DNA of 64,000 bases from DASZIT01 sp036268775 (GTDB lineage: Bacteria > Actinomycetota > Acidimicrobiia > Acidimicrobiales > RAAP-2): the NCBI GenBank assembly GCA_036268775.1, contig DATATM010000025.1:1-64000 (forward strand), in the 5' to 3' direction. The position numbers and the translations under genes were made by a program. The notes under the pieces are model-generated. The model did not search any database, had not been told where the DNA came from, and worked only from the letters and a program-made list of their open reading frames with translations. Positions 62,133 through 64,000 of the stretch are shown here, piece after piece. Every line of letters begins with the position of its first letter. Positions within the stretch are counted from its first letter, which is position 1.

Positions 62133-62609
62133 CTACATCGCCTGCTCGCCGGCCACGATGGCCTGGCGAATGCGGGGGTAGGTGCCGCAACGGCAGATGT
62201 TGCGGATGCCGTCCAGATCGGCGTCGGTGATGGTCCGGCCTTCGGATTGGACTTCTTTGACCAGGGCCACCGCCGCCATGATCTGCCCCGGCTGGCAGTA
62301 GCCGCACTGGGGGACATCGAGGGACAGCCAGGCTTCTTGCATCGGATGCAGCGGCTTGCCGACGGTGGCCGGCAGCCCCTCGATGGTGGTGATCTCGTCG
62401 GTCGGCTTGATGTCGGATACCGGCACCGAGCAGGGGTTGAAGGCCAGCCCGTTGATGTGGCTGGTGCAGGCCCGGCACACCTCGAGCCCGCAGCCGTACT
62501 TGGGGCCATGGATGCCGAGCAGGTCGCGCAGCACCCACAGCAGTCGCACATCGTCGGCGACGTCCACGCTGACGGTCTGACCGTTGACCTTGAATGTCTG
62601 GATGGGCAT
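62133..62609 (-). CDS. 2Fe-2S subunit of a molybdenum hydroxylase (IorA/CoxS-like)
   Basis: The 158-residue protein has both clusters of the xanthine dehydrogenase small subunit: Cys40, Cys45, Cys48, Cys60 (plant-ferredoxin type) and Cys102, Cys105, Cys139, Cys141 (helical domain). It passes electrons from the molybdenum subunit encoded 8 bp upstream. The absence of a FAD subunit gene at this junction points to the isoquinoline/aldehyde oxidoreductase type with an external acceptor. Confidence 0.88.
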   Translation of the reverse strand: MPIQTFKVNGQTVSVDVADDVRLLWVLRDLLGIHGPKYGCGLEVCRACTSHINGLAFNPCSVPVSDIKPTDEITTIEGLPATVGKPLHPMQEAWLSLDVPQCGYCQPGQIMAAVALVKEVQSEGRTITDADLDGIRNICRCGTYPRIRQAIVAGEQAM

Positions 62610-62617
62610 GGTGGCTC

Positions 62618-64000
62618 CTAGAAGGCGTTGGTGAGGCCGTCGGTGGGCGATTCGGGCAGGGGTGGCACCAACGACTCCGGGGTGAATCCCAGCGGCCCGT
62701 TGTGGTTGATCGGGAAGCTGGTCGGCAGCGTCCCGGTGGCCCGGGTGTAGGCACAGGCCACCGCGGCCATGGAAGCAGCCACGCCGAATTCGCCGGCCCC
62801 ACCGGGCTGGCCGGTGGTCGGCGGCATCACCACCACCTCCACCTCCGGGGGCACGTTCCACTGCCGGGTGTAGAAGTAGTTGTCCCAGCTGCCCTCGAGC
62901 GGGATGCCGTTCTGGAAGTGGAGGCTGGAGGTGAGGGCCTGGGCGATCCCGTCCATGATCCCCCCGTGCATCTGGGCCTCGAGACCCCGGGGATTGATGG
63001 GGAGGCCGACGTCGACGACGAACACCACCTTGGTGACCCGGGGACCGGTGACGGCGTTGGGCACCACCCGGTTGACCGTCGCCGGGGTGCAGTCGATCTC
63101 CACCAGGGCGGCGCACACCCCTTTGTACTCGGTGTGGAATGCGATCCCCTGGGCGGTTCCCGGCGCCATGGTCCGGCCCCAGTTCCCGACCTGGGCCGCC
63201 TTGTCGAGCACCGCCCGGGACCGGTCATCCTTCAGGAATTGGTGCCGGAAGGTGTAGGGGTCTATCGACATGCCCTTGGCGATCTGGTCGACCATCAACT
63301 CCTGGGCGGTGCCGACGTCGGGAGAGTAGATGTTCCGCATGCTGCCGGTATGGAAGCCCATGTCGACTTCGTTGAGCAGCTGGGAGGTGATCCCGAAGTT
63401 GTAGGGCACGTTCTGGGTGAGCTCGAAGATGGTCTCCGCGTAGCCGAGGTTGCCGGTCGGGAGTTCGGCCAGCGTGGCGCTGAGGATCTCGCCGAATCCG
63501 TGGGTGAAGTCGGTGGAAACGCTGGTGTGCCGCTGCTCGAAGGCGATGACGTTGCCGGGCACGAACGACGCCCGAACCCGGTTGGTCGCCATAGGGTGGG
63601 TGCGGCCGTGGCGGAAGTCATCGGTGCGGTGCCACATCAGCTTCACCGGCTTGCCCAGTTTCTGGGAGATTTCCACCGCTTCCAGGGCGGCGTCGGAGAA
63701 CAGGTGACGACCGAACGAGCCGCCGCCCATCATCACGTGCACCATCACCGCGCTCACCGGGAGCCCCAGCCGCTCGGCGATGGTCTCCTGGGCCAGGATC
63801 GGGGCCTTCAGGCACGACCAGACCTCGGCCCGGTCGGACCGGACGTCGGCAATGGCGCAGTCGCTCTCCAGCGGGCTGTTGCTGCGGAAGTAGAAGGTGA
63901 ACTCGCTTTCGATCGTCTTGGCCAGCAAGGTGAGAGGAGGGGCCAGCAGCGGCAGCTCGGCTTTCTTCAGCTCGGCCAGCACGGTGGCGTCGGATTGGGC
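62618..64000 (-). CDS. Molybdopterin-binding subunit of a xanthine dehydrogenase family enzyme (5' end beyond window)
   Basis: The visible 460 residues are the C-terminal part of an IorB-like large subunit. It has GGGSFGRHL near the molybdopterin, the DVGLPINPRGLEAQMHGG region, and the catalytic glutamate in GGAGEFGVA near the end. The reading frame stays open to the window edge, so the start is outside. The enzyme hydroxylates an N-heterocycle or aldehyde. The C-terminal location of the visible part fits the roughly 700-residue family length. Confidence 0.87.
   Translation of the reverse strand, partial: AQSDATVLAELKKAELPLLAPPLTLLAKTIESEFTFYFRSNSPLESDCAIADVRSDRAEVWSCLKAPILAQETIAERLGLPVSAVMVHVMMGGGSFGRHLFSDAALEAVEISQKLGKPVKLMWHRTDDFRHGRTHPMATNRVRASFVPGNVIAFEQRHTSVSTDFTHGFGEILSATLAELPTGNLGYAETIFELTQNVPYNFGITSQLLNEVDMGFHTGSMRNIYSPDVGTAQELMVDQIAKGMSIDPYTFRHQFLKDDRSRAVLDKAAQVGNWGRTMAPGTAQGIAFHTEYKGVCAALVEIDCTPATVNRVVPNAVTGPRVTKVVFVVDVGLPINPRGLEAQMHGGIMDGIAQALTSSLHFQNGIPLEGSWDNYFYTRQWNVPPEVEVVVMPPTTGQPGGAGEFGVAASMAAVACAYTRATGTLPTSFPINHNGPLGFTPESLVPPLPESPTDGLTNAF

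Overview
The window reads as a high-GC actinobacterial chromosome segment. The signs are dense coding, many GTG and some TTG starts, frequent ATGA/GTGA start-stop overlaps, an F420-type LLM oxidoreductase, Tat and lipoprotein signals, a type III glutamine synthetase, and 11-bp-periodic GTNAC/GAAAC half-sites resembling actinobacterial GlnR boxes. Acidimicrobiia or a relative is possible, but that placement is inference. I see no rRNA, complete tRNA, CRISPR array, insertion sequence or phage module.

Region 1 (1-18988) is mixed metabolism. It holds a ThDP-dependent pyruvate oxidase-like enzyme with a partial membrane protein behind it, an SDR coupled to a small membrane protein, a GH15 glucoamylase-like enzyme, a TetR/diiron-protein/globin operon, a Tat-exported BBE-type FAD oxidase, an LLM oxidoreductase, a degenerate RecB/Cas4-like protein, an alpha/beta hydrolase, a DUF4345-like protein, glutamine synthetase III, glucose-6-phosphate dehydrogenase and an RCK-channel-RCK potassium channel.

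Region 2 (18994-59557) is about 40 kb of organic-nitrogen scavenging. It starts with a UAAP1-UAAP2-urea/guanidine carboxylase-allophanate hydrolase operon and its divergent TetR. Next come a FadR-type regulator, a PuuE/cyclic-imide-hydrolase-like deacetylase, a maleate isomerase/Asp-Glu racemase family enzyme, an amidase, two acetamidase/formamidases, an orphan peptide-type binding protein, and an operon of class III aminotransferase, MBL hydrolase, formamidase, RidA and allantoinase. A tightly packed 12-gene minus-strand operon (51047 down to 38368) encodes a GlnT-like ligase, creatininase-family hydrolase, PuuD-like hydrolase, SDR, a complete Dpp-type ABC importer, a ureohydrolase, a Rieske oxygenase and two proteins of unknown role. 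After it lie an isochorismatase-family amidase, an aromatic/histidine ammonia-lyase, a GntR/FCD regulator, an M20 hydrolase, a second ureohydrolase, an amidohydrolase and an NCS1 permease.

Two shared DNA motifs tie the region together. GlnR-like boxes precede glnN, the NCS1 operon, the isochorismatase gene, the 12-gene operon and the divergent binding-protein/aminotransferase pair. A separate 15-bp operator (GGTATRCYGTATACC) precedes the NCS1, M20 and isochorismatase genes, with a degenerate copy at the GntR gene. The simplest reading is that nitrogen limitation switches on import and hydrolysis of guanidino, ureide, imide or amide compounds to ammonia, which the glutamine synthetase assimilates.

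Region 3 (59764-64000) has an alpha/beta hydrolase coupled to a NodB-type deacetylase, then an isoquinoline-oxidoreductase-like molybdenum enzyme (large subunit cut by the window edge) with its 2Fe-2S subunit and a MocA-like nucleotidyltransferase.
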